NCBI GenBank assembly: GCA_914767715.1
Contig: OU612071.1
Span: 13,003,493-13,067,492, forward strand
DNA: 64,000 nucleotides
Direction: 5' to 3'
Origin: Membranipora membranacea
Taxonomy: Eukaryota > Bryozoa > Gymnolaemata > Cheilostomatida > Membraniporidae
Part shown: in pieces, positions 35,201 through 45,780 of the stretch
Numbering within the stretch: the stretch's first letter is position 1
Layout of the letters: each line of letters begins with the position of its first letter
The notes under the pieces: generated by a model
Told to the model about the DNA's origin: nothing
Database searches by the model: none
What the model saw: the letters and a program-made list of their open reading frames with translations, nothing else
Position numbers and translations under genes: made by a program

Positions 35201-36993
35201 AGTTTATTATTTTGGAAATACAATTGCGTCTGTTTGAATGCGAAGCCTTTGGCATCCCCAGCATTTCATCAATAATCCAACAATTCAAACTTGCTATTAT
35301 ATGCCAATTTGATTCAATCTGGCAAATATCATTAATAATACTCAATGAGCACTTGTATACTGCAAATTGTATACTTTGAAGTATTTGAGTGTTCCATATA
35401 GATAGGGGATAATTGATGTTTCATGTTGAGAAAATTGGCATCAAATTCAATTTAGGTCACATAGCTGGAAGCGCTTACAACATGTATTCTATCTAAAGAT
35501 GATTTGACGCTTCATCGTCTATTGGTTACCGTTTGTCCTACCCCCAATGTATACTCACTTTTATCACAAACTTCTACAAGTTGTGTTTGAGCATTAGCCT
35601 TTATCACCAAAATCATTTCGTTAACTGACATCCCTATTCCAAAACAACACATCTCTGCATATCTGGAAATTGTAGTATGACACTACTCTTACCTCTCACC
35701 ATCTTAGCTGTGTAAATGGAAGAAAAAGATATTGAGCAACCAAATGGCAGCTGTAGTTCTTTTGATGCACTTTTGGGATGTCGCAGCATGGAGTTGAGGA
35801 TGATGGATATATGAAGTATTGAGTTTTTGAAAGGCAGGGTATATTGTGAGGCTTTCACTGAACTTGTTGCATGCCTAGTTTCGTCATCATCTCTAGACCC
35901 TTTAATTTTTTAACATTTTTAATGACCTGCCTGAAGTCACACAATCTGTACTGGAATCAGTAACAGCGACTTGCAAGGGTGATTCATCATCCCCAGAATC
36001 AACAACTTGATGGCAGGACATTCGGGTAAGATCTACAGAAGGATGAAAGGATATAAAAAATTGGAATTTTGGAAGTCTTTCACAATTTCAATAATCTGGA
36101 ACAAGATAGTTGTTCGGAAAATCATTGAGTGGAACCCGCAGCATTGGTCTGCGATTGTCTTGCAGGCATACAAACATGTCACTTCATTCATTTGAAAATT
36201 TGTCAATTATTATCATCATGAGACTTGAACTATGGCTTTAAGATGTAACAAGGTTCCATTTGTTAGTTTTGAACCCGCAGTTTATATAATCAGCTGTTGG
36301 GGATGTTGTTTTTGCTCAGATTCAGCAGAACCTTTGGTAAGGTGAAGACAAGATTTTGTCTTAACTCAATACAAAGGCAACAATAGAAAACTTTGTCAGT
36401 ATTTGGATCGTTGAACCTGAGAAAGTGTCATCATTAAAGTGCCAACACATCATTTGGAATATTGGTATTAGTTCCGTGATGGTAGTTGACACAGTCATAA
36501 GAGTCTCAAAGAATGACTGTTGTCATGGATAACATCGACTACTTTCAAAATGGAGACTTTCATCACTCAATCATTATGACACCACCTGGTACACCTGAGG
36601 ACATCGTAATGGCAGCTAGCACATCATGGTGGGCACCAGATAGTGATATGAGTCTTTCAGTATGGTCCCCCAGAGATGGGCTCTTAAGATTGAACAGTTG
36701 GTAATAAGGGAGTCTCTCAACACTACAAGGAGAACAGTTTCCATAAGGGGGGGGGGGGGGAAATTGAAAATATTGGAGGGAGGGGCAGTGTACAATAAAC
36801 TTGTCCTTGTGATATCAAGCGGCACAAATCAAAAACTTAAAGCCAAAGAGTTTTGTATTGTAGGGATAAACCCACAAAAGAATGACACACTAGATTGCGA
36901 TTTTTACATACCCTGATTTTCGTTGGATGTAACACTGGGGTCAGTAGTGCCAACAAGGGCTGAAACAGTATCAGTTGCAGGTTGAGAAGCTGA
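29212..36993 (-). CDS. Caspase-like cysteine protease with long N-terminal region
   Basis: Eleven exons (minus, 5' to 3'): 36993-36912, 36032-35927, 35662-35559, 34720-34622, 33626-33445, 32720-32541, 31992-31924, 31490-31244, 30908-30771, 30158-30052, 29493-29212. All phases join; the total is 1596 nt. The order is an S/T/D-rich linker, an unrecognised 70-residue segment (MSVNEMILVIK), a helical stretch (DCFLEHMEMENLIHS) and then the peptidase domain. The p20 part starts YYNLGQPHIKGRVLVINV, with the catalytic His in IILSHGLDG and the Cys in LGTCSGG, 43 residues apart as in caspases. The p10 part has MFTWFAST, LDELFI and a C-terminus near KKVYLFP. The pentapeptide is GTCSG, not QACRG. Known family role: regulated proteolysis in apoptosis or innate signalling, in the cytosol. 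The first exon's acceptor and the true N-terminus are uncertain. Confidence 0.85.
31924..31992 (-). other. Inserted Ser/Thr-rich exon inside the caspase p20 region
   Basis: A 69-nt exon with phase 0 at both ends encodes 23 residues rich in S, T, D and E (begins TSSSGDTNLTEK, ends PSPYE). It falls between the strand containing FQVVWKEV and the segment that leads to the catalytic His, where most caspases have a short loop. Because it is symmetric it could be skipped without changing frame. Confidence 0.6.
33094..33310 (-). repeat. tRNA-derived SINE, family 2
   Basis: Same family as 27140-27330: shared gccaggcagtgaatagcaag-type block, decayed A and B boxes on the minus strand, and the flanking block ctcagagttgtgttct. 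It lies in the caspase intron between the exons ending at 33445 and starting at 32720. Confidence 0.65.
33890..34110 (-). other. Unassigned open segment in a caspase intron
   Basis: A 68-codon open frame (contains FFKQLLSLKISLHLAAACDQ) has acceptor-like sequences but its phase does not fit the neighbouring exons. It could be an alternative exon or chance. Listed because nothing else explains the stretch. Confidence 0.2.
34990..35023. repeat. (TACA)n microsatellite
   Basis: About eight tandem copies of a tetranucleotide in a caspase intron. Confidence 0.9.
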
Positions 36994-37214
36994 CTGTATA
37001 GCATCAGACGGTTGAGTTCAGAAAGCTATAAATAAGAAGATTACAATTTGGTTCAATTATGGATGGATCTCTGTTAACAATGATCACGGTAGAGTTTTTG
37101 TTTGCAATAATGTTATCAACAATTTGTATACCCCAGTTGTGGGTTGAGACAAACAGGAATGCACATAGAAATTCAACTATCCATCTAAGTCTCCACGGTG
37201 TTCAAATTTGTCAC

Positions 37215-37319
37215 CCTCAGACTAAGTGATTTCCAAGCTTCAAACAAGTCCTCATTTATCAAATGTAAATCGTATCGTAAGGATAGGAAATTATCATGAT
37301 GCATTTCATCAACAATCAT
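37215..37319 (-). other. Candidate first coding exon of the caspase-like gene
   Basis: This would encode 35 residues starting MIVDEMHHDNFLSLR and ending FEAWKSLSLR, followed by a weak donor (gtgaca). Its phase 0 end fits the exon at 36993-36912, giving a predicted 566-residue protein. The helical, charged sequence could be the first helices of a death-fold domain, but I cannot identify which type. Inference only. Confidence 0.35.
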
Positions 37320-37399
37320 AAGTGCAACAATAATCAACCTACCCCAAACTAATGTACATGTCAATGTAGAGCGAGATAGTTTCCATCCCAAGTTAAAAC

Positions 37400-38340
37400 A
37401 TATATACTTTAGGGTAAAAATGGTAATATACGCTATAAGCCTTCAAACCTAGGATTTGTTCTCACTTTGTATTCATACAACAACATAAAAAATAGGTATA
37501 TAGGTACGTTTAAAGGGATTCCAAAGTTCAAAAGACTGTCATGCTCAAATGCCTTCAAACTGCCCTGAATAGGTTTGGAAATGTGTCCTAGCCTCAAATT
37601 TGACATTTATATTCAGAATATTGGAGTTGTAAAATCCTACATTTTTGTGACCTATATAATCAAGAAAATATAACTAGATCAGATAACTCCTTCCTAAGAC
37701 CATGGATTATTTCCTTTCCTCCTGCCTCCAAGTGCTAGTATTTCAGCCTGAGACTTATAACAACAGGCGTTTAGCTTTGGTGGATTATTGTGCAGTGCCC
37801 GTTTTACTCTGCTTAATTTAAATAGAACTTAGCCTGAGCCATGTGCAGTAGTCCACATCCGGATTACAATCACAACCAGTTTTATTATACTGTACGCAGG
37901 AGTATAACATCATGCAAGATATATTGATTACAGAGATTAGCAATTGACTTTATAGGTCATGATGAGCATGCGCTGCACTGCTCTAAAATCAGGACTTGCA
38001 AATAATTTCTTGCTGATTAGCTGAAAATGTGTTGACCTAATCTGTGCATTAAATGCCACATCCCTAGGTTATTGACCCACATAAACAGTCAAGTATGCAT
38101 GACAAACATCCAATGTTGTATAATTAGCTATATCTGTGCTCGAAATACATCTTCTAAGGTGAGAGAAATTAGATTATAATGTAGTCAAAATGCAGTCTGA
38201 AACTTTGGAGTCCCTTAAATGTTTTCTTGTTCTTAATGATTGCGTGTAAAAAAGCTTTTGAATAGGCGTAGCTCACAATTACGTAATGCGATTTGTCAGT
38301 GACTGAATAGTGCATAATTTAATGATGCACCTTAATTCAT
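37400..38340. other. No gene recognised; likely caspase 5' flank
   Basis: AT-rich sequence upstream of the candidate caspase first exon. No clear core promoter or exon was identified. Confidence 0.3.
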
Positions 38341-38358
38341 AATTCATAATTCATAACT

Positions 38359-38634
38359 CATAACTCATAACCTACAAGTACCATAACTCATAATCTACAA
38401 GTTCCATAGTTTGTGATCTGCAAGTGCCATAGTTCATAACCTACAAGTACCATAATCCATAATCTACAAGGACCATAATTTATAATCTACAAGTGCCATA
38501 GTTTGTGATCTACAAGTGCCATAACCCATACTCTACACGTACCATAATTCATAATCTACAAGTACCATAATCCATAATCTACAAGTGCCATAGTTTTTGA
38601 TCTACAAGTGCCATTACCAATAATCTACAAGTAC
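38359..38634. repeat. 23-bp minisatellite, 12 units, with 4-unit periodicity
   Basis: Twelve contiguous 23-bp units of the form cataattcataatctacaag + tac fill exactly 276 bp. Units 3, 7 and 11 are a distinct variant (catagtttgtgatctacaag + tgc), so a 92-bp four-unit higher-order repeat is present. Confidence 0.92.
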
Positions 38635-38639
38635 ACATC

Positions 38640-40980
38640 AGAAACAAGTATTTGTAAAATTGAAAAATATCACACTAATCACTGCCAATACCTCAATCTC
38701 TTGTATCAATTTAAGAGCATAAGCTTATTGAAAAACTGGTTCGGGAAGGGGCCCAGCATTGAATGTTGATGGCTGAACAAGGTTTGTATTTGATCACGTA
38801 GGGCACATCAAATCATGAAATGAGGACTGTGATTTTCAATGTTGTTGGCTAGCGGCTTGCTACTTCTGTGAACAGAGATTCTAACTCAAACCAGCTGCAG
38901 TTGTATTTTGGGCATGCCGTTCACAACCGTGTGATCAGCCACTAGCCTAAATATGGTATTGATTTTCTATGGCTTCATTGAATTATAAACCTGCCAAATT
39001 TTAGCCAATGAATCACAATCATGCCAAGTCTTTCAAAGCCTGCCAAGTTGTCAAACCTGTCAAAGACAAAAAGGCACAATGCTTTCAAGTTTGTAAGGCA
39101 AATTAAATTTCAAAGGTCATCAATCATAAATTGGCATTGTTTATGCCTGTTTGAAAGATCGTAGATGGGAGACAAATGAAATCGCTACACTTTTTGCACA
39201 GAAAAAACATGAAATGGTTTGAAGCGGTATCCTCTGAAATTGCAGAATAGGACTCATTGATTAATTTTCAGAATATAAAGGGCACGCAGCCATTTTTTTA
39301 GATTAGCGATAAGCTGAATGAATGTCATTTGAAAGTCGCTTTCTTTTTCAGTGCATGAAAGCTTCATTATCTACATTGCTAGAGATAAAACGCGCCATGG
39401 AACTCCAATTCTGTTCTGATACAAACGATCAGTCAGAAGACAAAAGAAATTGGCACATCAGAGTGCTGTTTTAGAAGCAGCGGTCTCTGTTAAGTTGTAG
39501 CTCCACGAAACAATGTAATCACAGGCCGATGGCATGTCTAGACATGCTCAGCCGATCTCACACTGCTATACAGGCCTATGAGTTAGTACACGATGGTCTA
39601 GTCTCTAGTGAGTCATAGTGGAGTCATAAATCAGGTGCCTAGATTGACCAATGAACTCCCTCAGTTCAATTGATTGACCAATGACATTTAATGGGCGTGT
39701 TAACAGATGACCGGATATAGATGTCCTATTAAATCCGGTTCTTTGTCACTTTGAATCTTCACCAAATAAAATTTCAGTCTTCTGTAAAATTGATTTTCCT
39801 ATGCTATACTATGGATGTCATGTCAGGACAGCTTTCATTTCCAAGTAATACTCTATTACCTTCCATATTTTCACTACAGCACCACTCCTATCTTTGTAGT
39901 TATGGTCTTTTTTATCATAAATAGGAGGATGTGATTTTACTACATATATTATCAACTCCTCCATTTTTGATAGCCTGTCACGATTTGATAGATGACGTGT
40001 TTAACCACGTAATTATTGAAGCAAGCAATCAACAACCAATCAGCATAAAGGATCGTCCAGATCACTCGGGCAAAAGACCAACAAGTTTGATGTCCACTTA
40101 GCACGAGTAATCACTCGTGCAGATCCACCGATTAACCACTCGTGACCCCAAATCGATGTAAAAATCGTCTCGTGTAGCTACACCTTTATACTTGTACACA
40201 AGACCTTTTCCTATATCTCTAATTGCTCTATAAAATCATGGTGTAACACAAACTTCATACTTTGGAGTTGAGGGCTATTGAGCGCATAAATAGTGAAGTG
40301 TTGCTTTTTGCTGCTGCAAAGGAAAACGTTTAATCAAATTCCAGTTGGTCCAGTTCTCCAGTTGATTTTGGGGGATGCAGTTTATAACCCAATGATTGGC
40401 CACTAGCCTTTATGAGTTAGTGATTTTTCACAAGTGAACCTATTAGCTGTACAAAATAAACAATCGATTGGCAAGCGTTCAGGCAAAGAGCCACAGTTAA
40501 ACAAATGCAAAGTCTTTCAAAGCCGTAAAAGACAAAGAGGCGAATTTGTTTTTTGTTTGCTATGCAAATTGCCATCATTCATAAAAATCACTTGCTTTAT
40601 CAATGCAATTCATAGTGTATAAGATTTTATCCAAACAACTTTTGAAGATTTGTGAATTTTGAGTTACTGGTCTTGCAGTCAGTGTACAATCATTAATATT
40701 GGGCCAAGCTTGTGCACTCAGAAAGGACGACACCTCAACAATAAACTTCAGTCTACGACAAAAGGACAACATATAAGGCATTTCTCTCCTGTCATTACAA
40801 GGTTTGTCAAGGGGGAAAGCTACACTCAAATATTCAACACCATGCTCATGTGGTATGGTTGTAGACTGAAGTACAGCAAAAACCTCTCTAATGACATGTC
40901 ACAATTGTTATATAACAGTTATCTCCTGAAGGCTGCAAGGGAACTACGGTCAAGGTCAAGGTTGATTATAAAAAGGGTGA
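38640..40980. other. No gene recognised
   Basis: Two stretches, near 38740-39130 and 40330-40560, resemble each other (ttggccactagcct with a matching flank, and cacaatgctttcaag-type sequence). An old duplicated repeat is likely. No exon with domain content was found. Confidence 0.35.
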
Positions 40981-40984
40981 TTAG

Positions 40985-41236
40985 GTTTATTAAAATCGGA
41001 TGTCATATCACAAGCCACATCCTGAAGCATGGGCGGCAATATATTTTTTTGCCTTAATGGCAAGGACGGAATGTCTGCGCCAGTTTTGCTCTCTGTTTGC
41101 AGGCAGGTCGGAGTACACTTTGGGGCCAACCAAACCCCAGTAGTTGATAGACTGCAGTGGGATTCGAACCCAAGGCCTTCATCACTTACGTGTTGAAGGA
41201 CCAGCGCGCTAACCAACTGAGCTACCTCCTACTCCT
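40985..41236 (-). repeat. tRNA-derived SINE, family 1
   Basis: Near full-length copy in reverse orientation. Tail and body come first on the plus strand (ttaaaatcggatgtcat, tttgcaggcaggtcgg), then the tRNA-like head with B box (gggattcgaaccc) and A box (accaactgagctacc). Confidence 0.88.
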
Positions 41237-42012
41237 ACAAGAGCAAGCAAAGTATAAAAAAGCCATATGATGGCATATTGATAACAGCTGAAAAAAAGGA
41301 AGCTCTTCCCAGTAGCCCCAAAAGGTAAAATTCAGTGCACTTTGTATTTTATGGTGGGATTTAAGGTAAGATATGTTATATTGTGTGACAACAACCTGAT
41401 GGAAGAAGTTAGGTACTCAATGCAAAATATTCAGTCTTAGCTTCCTGCCGCTTCTGTTAGTAATGAAACTAACTCTTTCATGGCAATTTGAGTTTCATTT
41501 TGGCCTCATGTCATTCAAAAGCTGCATTAGCCGTCATAAATTTTTGATTTTTCACTGCAAATACAACACTGCGTTTCATATGTCCTGCATGCCTAAGTGG
41601 AGAGAAGTGATATGTGAATGAGGCCATATTTTCCACAGAACCACTGACTACTGAAAATATGCTGACTGATGCTACAAAAACTCAAACTTGGTGTCACAGC
41701 AAGTAGTATGGGTACTGATTATTGGCATAGTCTAAAGTGAATGGCTCTCAGCTATTTCTATTTGTTAGCCAAAGATGCTCTGAGCATGGAGTTAGCTCTG
41801 AATGTTATGGTATGTGGGCTGAGGGAGGCAAAGGTAAATCAACTATTGCAAGCCTGGTATATATTCATTACCTGTCTACAAAGGAGCTCTTGATGTTATA
41901 CTATATCATTCTCAGCCATCTCAGTTATATGGTGTACAGGAAGCAATTTTGGCATTTTTCTCTCTCACTCTTGGATGGTAGTTCCCTAGTAGGTGTTGGC
42001 AATAGTACAGAT

Positions 42013-42626
42013 GGATGGATGGATTTATTACTATCATAGACAAAAATTTGTCACGAAATACGTTGTTAATACTGACAAGAAAGAAAAAAAATGGAAAAAA
42101 TCAGATCTCTGTTGTATAAAAAGTTTTTTAGAATAGTATATTATTAAGTGTATGTATGTGATATCTTAAAAAGCTGTCTCTACCCCATGTACCCCGATAT
42201 TTAACGGTGCGGCAGCGACCTGAGGGGCATTTAGTTAGAAAGTCATTGATAAAGTGCCCTTCATCGTGTATGTACCGTAGTCCAAGTGTCTTGATCTGGT
42301 TGGCCACCAGAGCATCTATATCGGGGTGCTCAATCCCTAACTTGGCGGCATCTTACAATATTTTGCGTAAGGACTTCTTGTCGCTTGCATGGGTGCTTGT
42401 AAAAAGTATGGGGAGACAGTAAGTGATGAGGGATACAATAAAACTCTTGAATAACATATGAGAAAGGGGCTTTGAGCTATAGTATACAAAATTTTTCACG
42501 ATATACATGCGTTGAGATGCAGTAGTCACTATGGATTGCACATTATCATGATAGCGGAGTTTACCGTCAACAGTAACACCAAGGTTTTTTACTTTGTCAC
42601 AAAAATCAACTTCCGTGGTAGTAGAT
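42013..42626 (-). mobile_element. 5'-truncated LINE (non-LTR retrotransposon) 3' end
   Basis: The minus strand encodes the C-terminal part of a reverse transcriptase: KNLGVTVDGKL, then FIVSLITYCLPILF and, after one in-frame TAA, a tail containing ALVANQIKTLGLRYIHD. The 3' end finishes in tandem atcc repeats, as many non-LTR elements do. A short duplication (agatagtatt) flanks the right side. The clade is probably in the CR1/L2/Jockey range; not resolved. Confidence 0.72.
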
Positions 42627-42760
42627 AGTATTAGATAGTATTAAAATGTTAGACTTTCAATCTAATGGAGAGAGTTGACTTTGATAGACATAATACAGGC
42701 TTCTCAGATACACAATAATTATATTGGTTGTATTTTTGCTCTTTAAACCAGGCCTGCATG

Positions 42761-43688
42761 TGTGGTACGGGAAATCTCGAAAGGGTTGAACACCTGGCCG
42801 TTACCTGGTTTTCAGGCTAACGGTATCTAGCTAAACAAACTCACCATGAATGAGCCGAGAGAGGATAACTCCTGGGTAGAGAATTCCTGGATAGCTATCT
42901 TCAGCCTAGAGAGGGTCGTACTGGTGGCAAAGCCAACCTAGCAGAGCTGTTTACTGAGGGTCGTACTGGTGGCAAAGCCAACCTAGCAGAGCTGTTTACT
43001 GAGGGTCGTACTGGTGGCAAAGCCAACCTAGCAGAGCTGTTTACTGAGGGTCGTACTGGTGGCAAAGCCAACCTAGCAGAGCTGGTGTCTCGAGTAGCTT
43101 ACAAGCGGAGCTTGTAGCGGGTGCATTTATATCTGATAGTATACGTTGCGAAGCGGGATGTACCCTGACCTTGCCCTCTGAGCAGATTAGGCGGGACGCA
43201 CCCGGAACCTGGACTGTGTAGCCTTAGCTATATGAGGTGTATTGACTATATATTCAGACCGGACACTGAAACGCACTTCCTGGGAGTAATATTGGAAATG
43301 CGATAGACTGTCTGTGATAATACTGTAAGACGGTGCAGCCGTCTTAATATTGAGTTCTATGTCGATAATTGCTAACATTAAATGTGTATAGAATATTTAT
43401 TTATGATGTCCGTGAGAGTGCTTCTACAATAAATATATATATGTTGAAGCCGTCTCCATGATATTGATAATATAATATGTTCCAGTTTAAATCAGGGTAG
43501 ATAACCCTTTTCACATCAGAATTACTCTGTTTGACTTTGAATATTCTATATTTAGAATATTCAAAATTAGTAGGCATGATACATTGATTATATTAGCAGA
43601 CAACTTTATACTGAATATATTGAGTTGTCCCCTCAATAATGAGTGTTACTGGGCTCGCTATATTATCCATAGCCTCAAAACTACCTCA
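42761..43688 (+). mobile_element. Solo LTR (928 bp)
   Basis: It begins tgtggtacgg and ends ctacctca, so it is TG...CA with short inverted ends (tgtggta / tgaggta). It is flanked by gcatg (42756-42760) and gtatg (43689-43693), a 5-bp target-site duplication with one change. The host element is uninterrupted across the site once this segment is removed. No gag or pol sequence is present. Internal features include a 45-bp tandem repeat and an AATAAA followed by a TA-rich stretch near 43428-43440. Confidence 0.75.
42911..43084 (+). repeat. 45-bp tandem repeat, about 3.9 units, in the LTR
   Basis: Units start at 42911, 42956, 43001 and 43046 and are nearly identical (gagggtcgtactggtggcaa at each start). 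45 bp is 15 codons and one frame is open through all units (EGRTGGKANLAELFT repeated), though no surrounding gene is evident. Confidence 0.9.
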
Positions 43689-43989
43689 GTATGTCATTCA
43701 CTATGGTTCCATGCCTCGAATGAGTGGTCCAATTTTGATTTTGAGAAACATCTGCCAGGGCCGGGACTCGAACCCGGATCGCCCGCATCAATTGCCCTTG
43801 AAGGCATTGTGTGCAAGCCGCCACGCCGCCTATTTGGAATAATTGTTTGATTCAACAAGCTATTTGTATTCATGTCAAAAAATGTCATTCGGCAGAAGCG
43901 GAAGTTGACTTATTAAAGGTCATTCCCATGTATCGATCAAATTTAAAACTGGTGTCAAATCGATCTATGGAAATATAGTGAATAGGTCA

Positions 43990-44879
43990 CAATGTCGTTA
44001 CCTATTGATATCCACACAGTTGGAAACTTTTGAGGCGATAACCACGAATCTCCCTAATGCTCATTTTTCTGTCAGTTGATGCCCATTGATATCTCATCTC
44101 TCATGTGTACATTGCAAGCGTTATGGAACATTGGAACATAGAGTGTTGACTACAATAATCCTAACAACAGGAATAACCATATACATACACTGGGTGGCCA
44201 GCCAGCTAGCTGAATCTGATGTATCACACTCAGTGCTTATGAACATCCCCGCTGCAAGATGGCCAGCTAAAAGTGCAGTATGCTGTAGAATTTGTCTCCT
44301 ACCATGCTGTTAATTGTTAATTTCTTGGATTTGAAACCTAGCTGATGACAACATCAAATTACTCTGCTGGCTGGTCACACAGGCATAATCATCCTTTAAA
44401 AACACTTGTCGACAGATTACTCAGGATTGAACCATTTATTGGGTGAATCATGCTCCTATTTAAACTGAACAAAGGGTACATCTTTAGCTTCAGTGCCAGC
44501 GCAAAATTAACTCTGAAATCAACCATGTTTAACCCTTAAAGTAACAGCCACTAACGCTCCCAAAATAACTCTTAAAAAAGGTCATATATCGTTGCGATTT
44601 ACTCCCTTATTTTTCTCTGTGTAACGTATGCAATAAGACACACTGATGATATTTTGGTAAGGTTTTTAGGTTTGAGCACTATACTGACCAGCTTGGTGGA
44701 TTTACGCCAACATTCTCTTCTTGTCCATGTAACCTTGACCGGATCTGATCATAAATGTATGTACCTTTATTATATCACTACTTATAAATAAAATTGCTGG
44801 ACTGCTAATAAAACTGTAAAATGGGCTCATAAAATGCAGGTATAAATAGAAAAAAATAAAAGTGGAAAAAGCATAGACT
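43990..44879. other. No gene recognised
   Basis: Sequence between the nested repeat cluster and the LINE fragment. It may include the 3' untranslated part of the LINE next to 44880; otherwise nothing is visible. Confidence 0.3.
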
Positions 44880-45780
44880 AAGATTTATTTGTTCAATGTA
44901 TTAATTGCAATGGCACGGAAACAGTTACGCCTCAGATTTATACGTGCTTTTCCAGCACGAAACCGACCAGATGGTAGCGTGTCAAATGTCAATACTGGGT
45001 CAGTATAACTGGCGGTTATTCTCAGAGCCTTGGTCTTGAGTCGCTGTTCAACAACATGTTGTGGTTGTGGTAGATTAGTGTTGGCTAGTTTCTCAGCGGT
45101 ACATGTCACTTTATATAGGTCAGCTTTGTTTTTCTCTGACATATGGTGATATATGGCAGTAGATTGGAAAAGCAGGGAACTCTCAATAAATGTTCGATAG
45201 CAGTTTAGCATGAGCTGATCTGTTGTTCCCATGTAACGTAATTTACTCATGATAAACAGTTTCTTGCGAGTTTTAGATGTTATAAGCTCGGTATTTAGGT
45301 CACACTTTAGCTTTGACGTGAGAGTTGTGCCTAGATACATGTAATCATTGACATTATCAATGCTGGTGTTGTTGATGGAGAGAACAGGAGATGGTGGATT
45401 GTCTCTTGCATTAGTGAATGTCAGTGCCTTAGTTTGGTTGCATTGATGAGCAGCTTGTGGTTGTGACACCAGTCGCTGATTGAGTCTCGAGTAGGCTGGA
45501 GCTGCGAGTCTTGGTTCTGGTGTACCATTTCCAAGATGAGCGTGTCGTCATCATATTATATTATGTACATGCTATCTGATTGCGATCTGAATTTGTCAGT
45601 GTAGATCGAAAATAGTATTGGGCTGAGTACACACCCCTGTGGACTACCGGTTGACGTGCTGATGATAGATGATGTTTCACAAGCAGTCGTCACCAACTGT
45701 CTACGGTTCGTTAGGTAGCTGTGAGTCCAGTTGATGACATTTGGGTGCATATCAGAGTTAATACATACGCAATTGCTTGA
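44880..45780 (-). pseudogene. LINE reverse transcriptase fragment (broken)
   Basis: Minus-strand blocks in order: a stretch with GSPQGCVLSPILFSIYTDKF (RT catalytic-core motif), then an in-frame TAA immediately before YDDDTLI (the x-D-D active-site motif), then HKLLINATK, a frameshift, and a long C-terminal frame with NDYMYLGTTLTSKL and a Cys/Arg-rich tail to the stop near 44885. The 5' half of the element, including any endonuclease domain, is missing. The RT is CR1/L2-like in layout. It is not the same copy type as the LINE end at 42013-42626. Confidence 0.82.

Larger units (their letters stand above)
41597..43989 (+). mobile_element. Copy of the 3.6-5.7 kb repeat, interrupted by two insertions
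   Basis: Segments 41597-42012, about 42627-42760 and 43689-43989 match 3886-4320, 4320-4485 and 4485-4780 in order and orientation. The gaps are filled by a LINE 3' end and by a solo LTR. A 24-bp stretch (actacgctccttgtgattattgag region) present at 4025-4050 is absent here. The match identifies both insertion sites to within a few bases. Confidence 0.85.

Noticed and set aside
36513-36704. Plus-strand ORF containing MTPPGTPEDIVMAAS
   Set aside because: Looks protein-like in composition but is isolated, has no domain, and lies antisense within the caspase gene region.
38359-38634. CRISPR-like array
   Set aside because: The units are contiguous with no spacers, and the context is an animal genome. 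It is a minisatellite.
42207-42422. Plus-strand ORF in the nested cluster
   Set aside because: The real coding signal is on the opposite strand (LINE RT C-terminus); this is its shadow.
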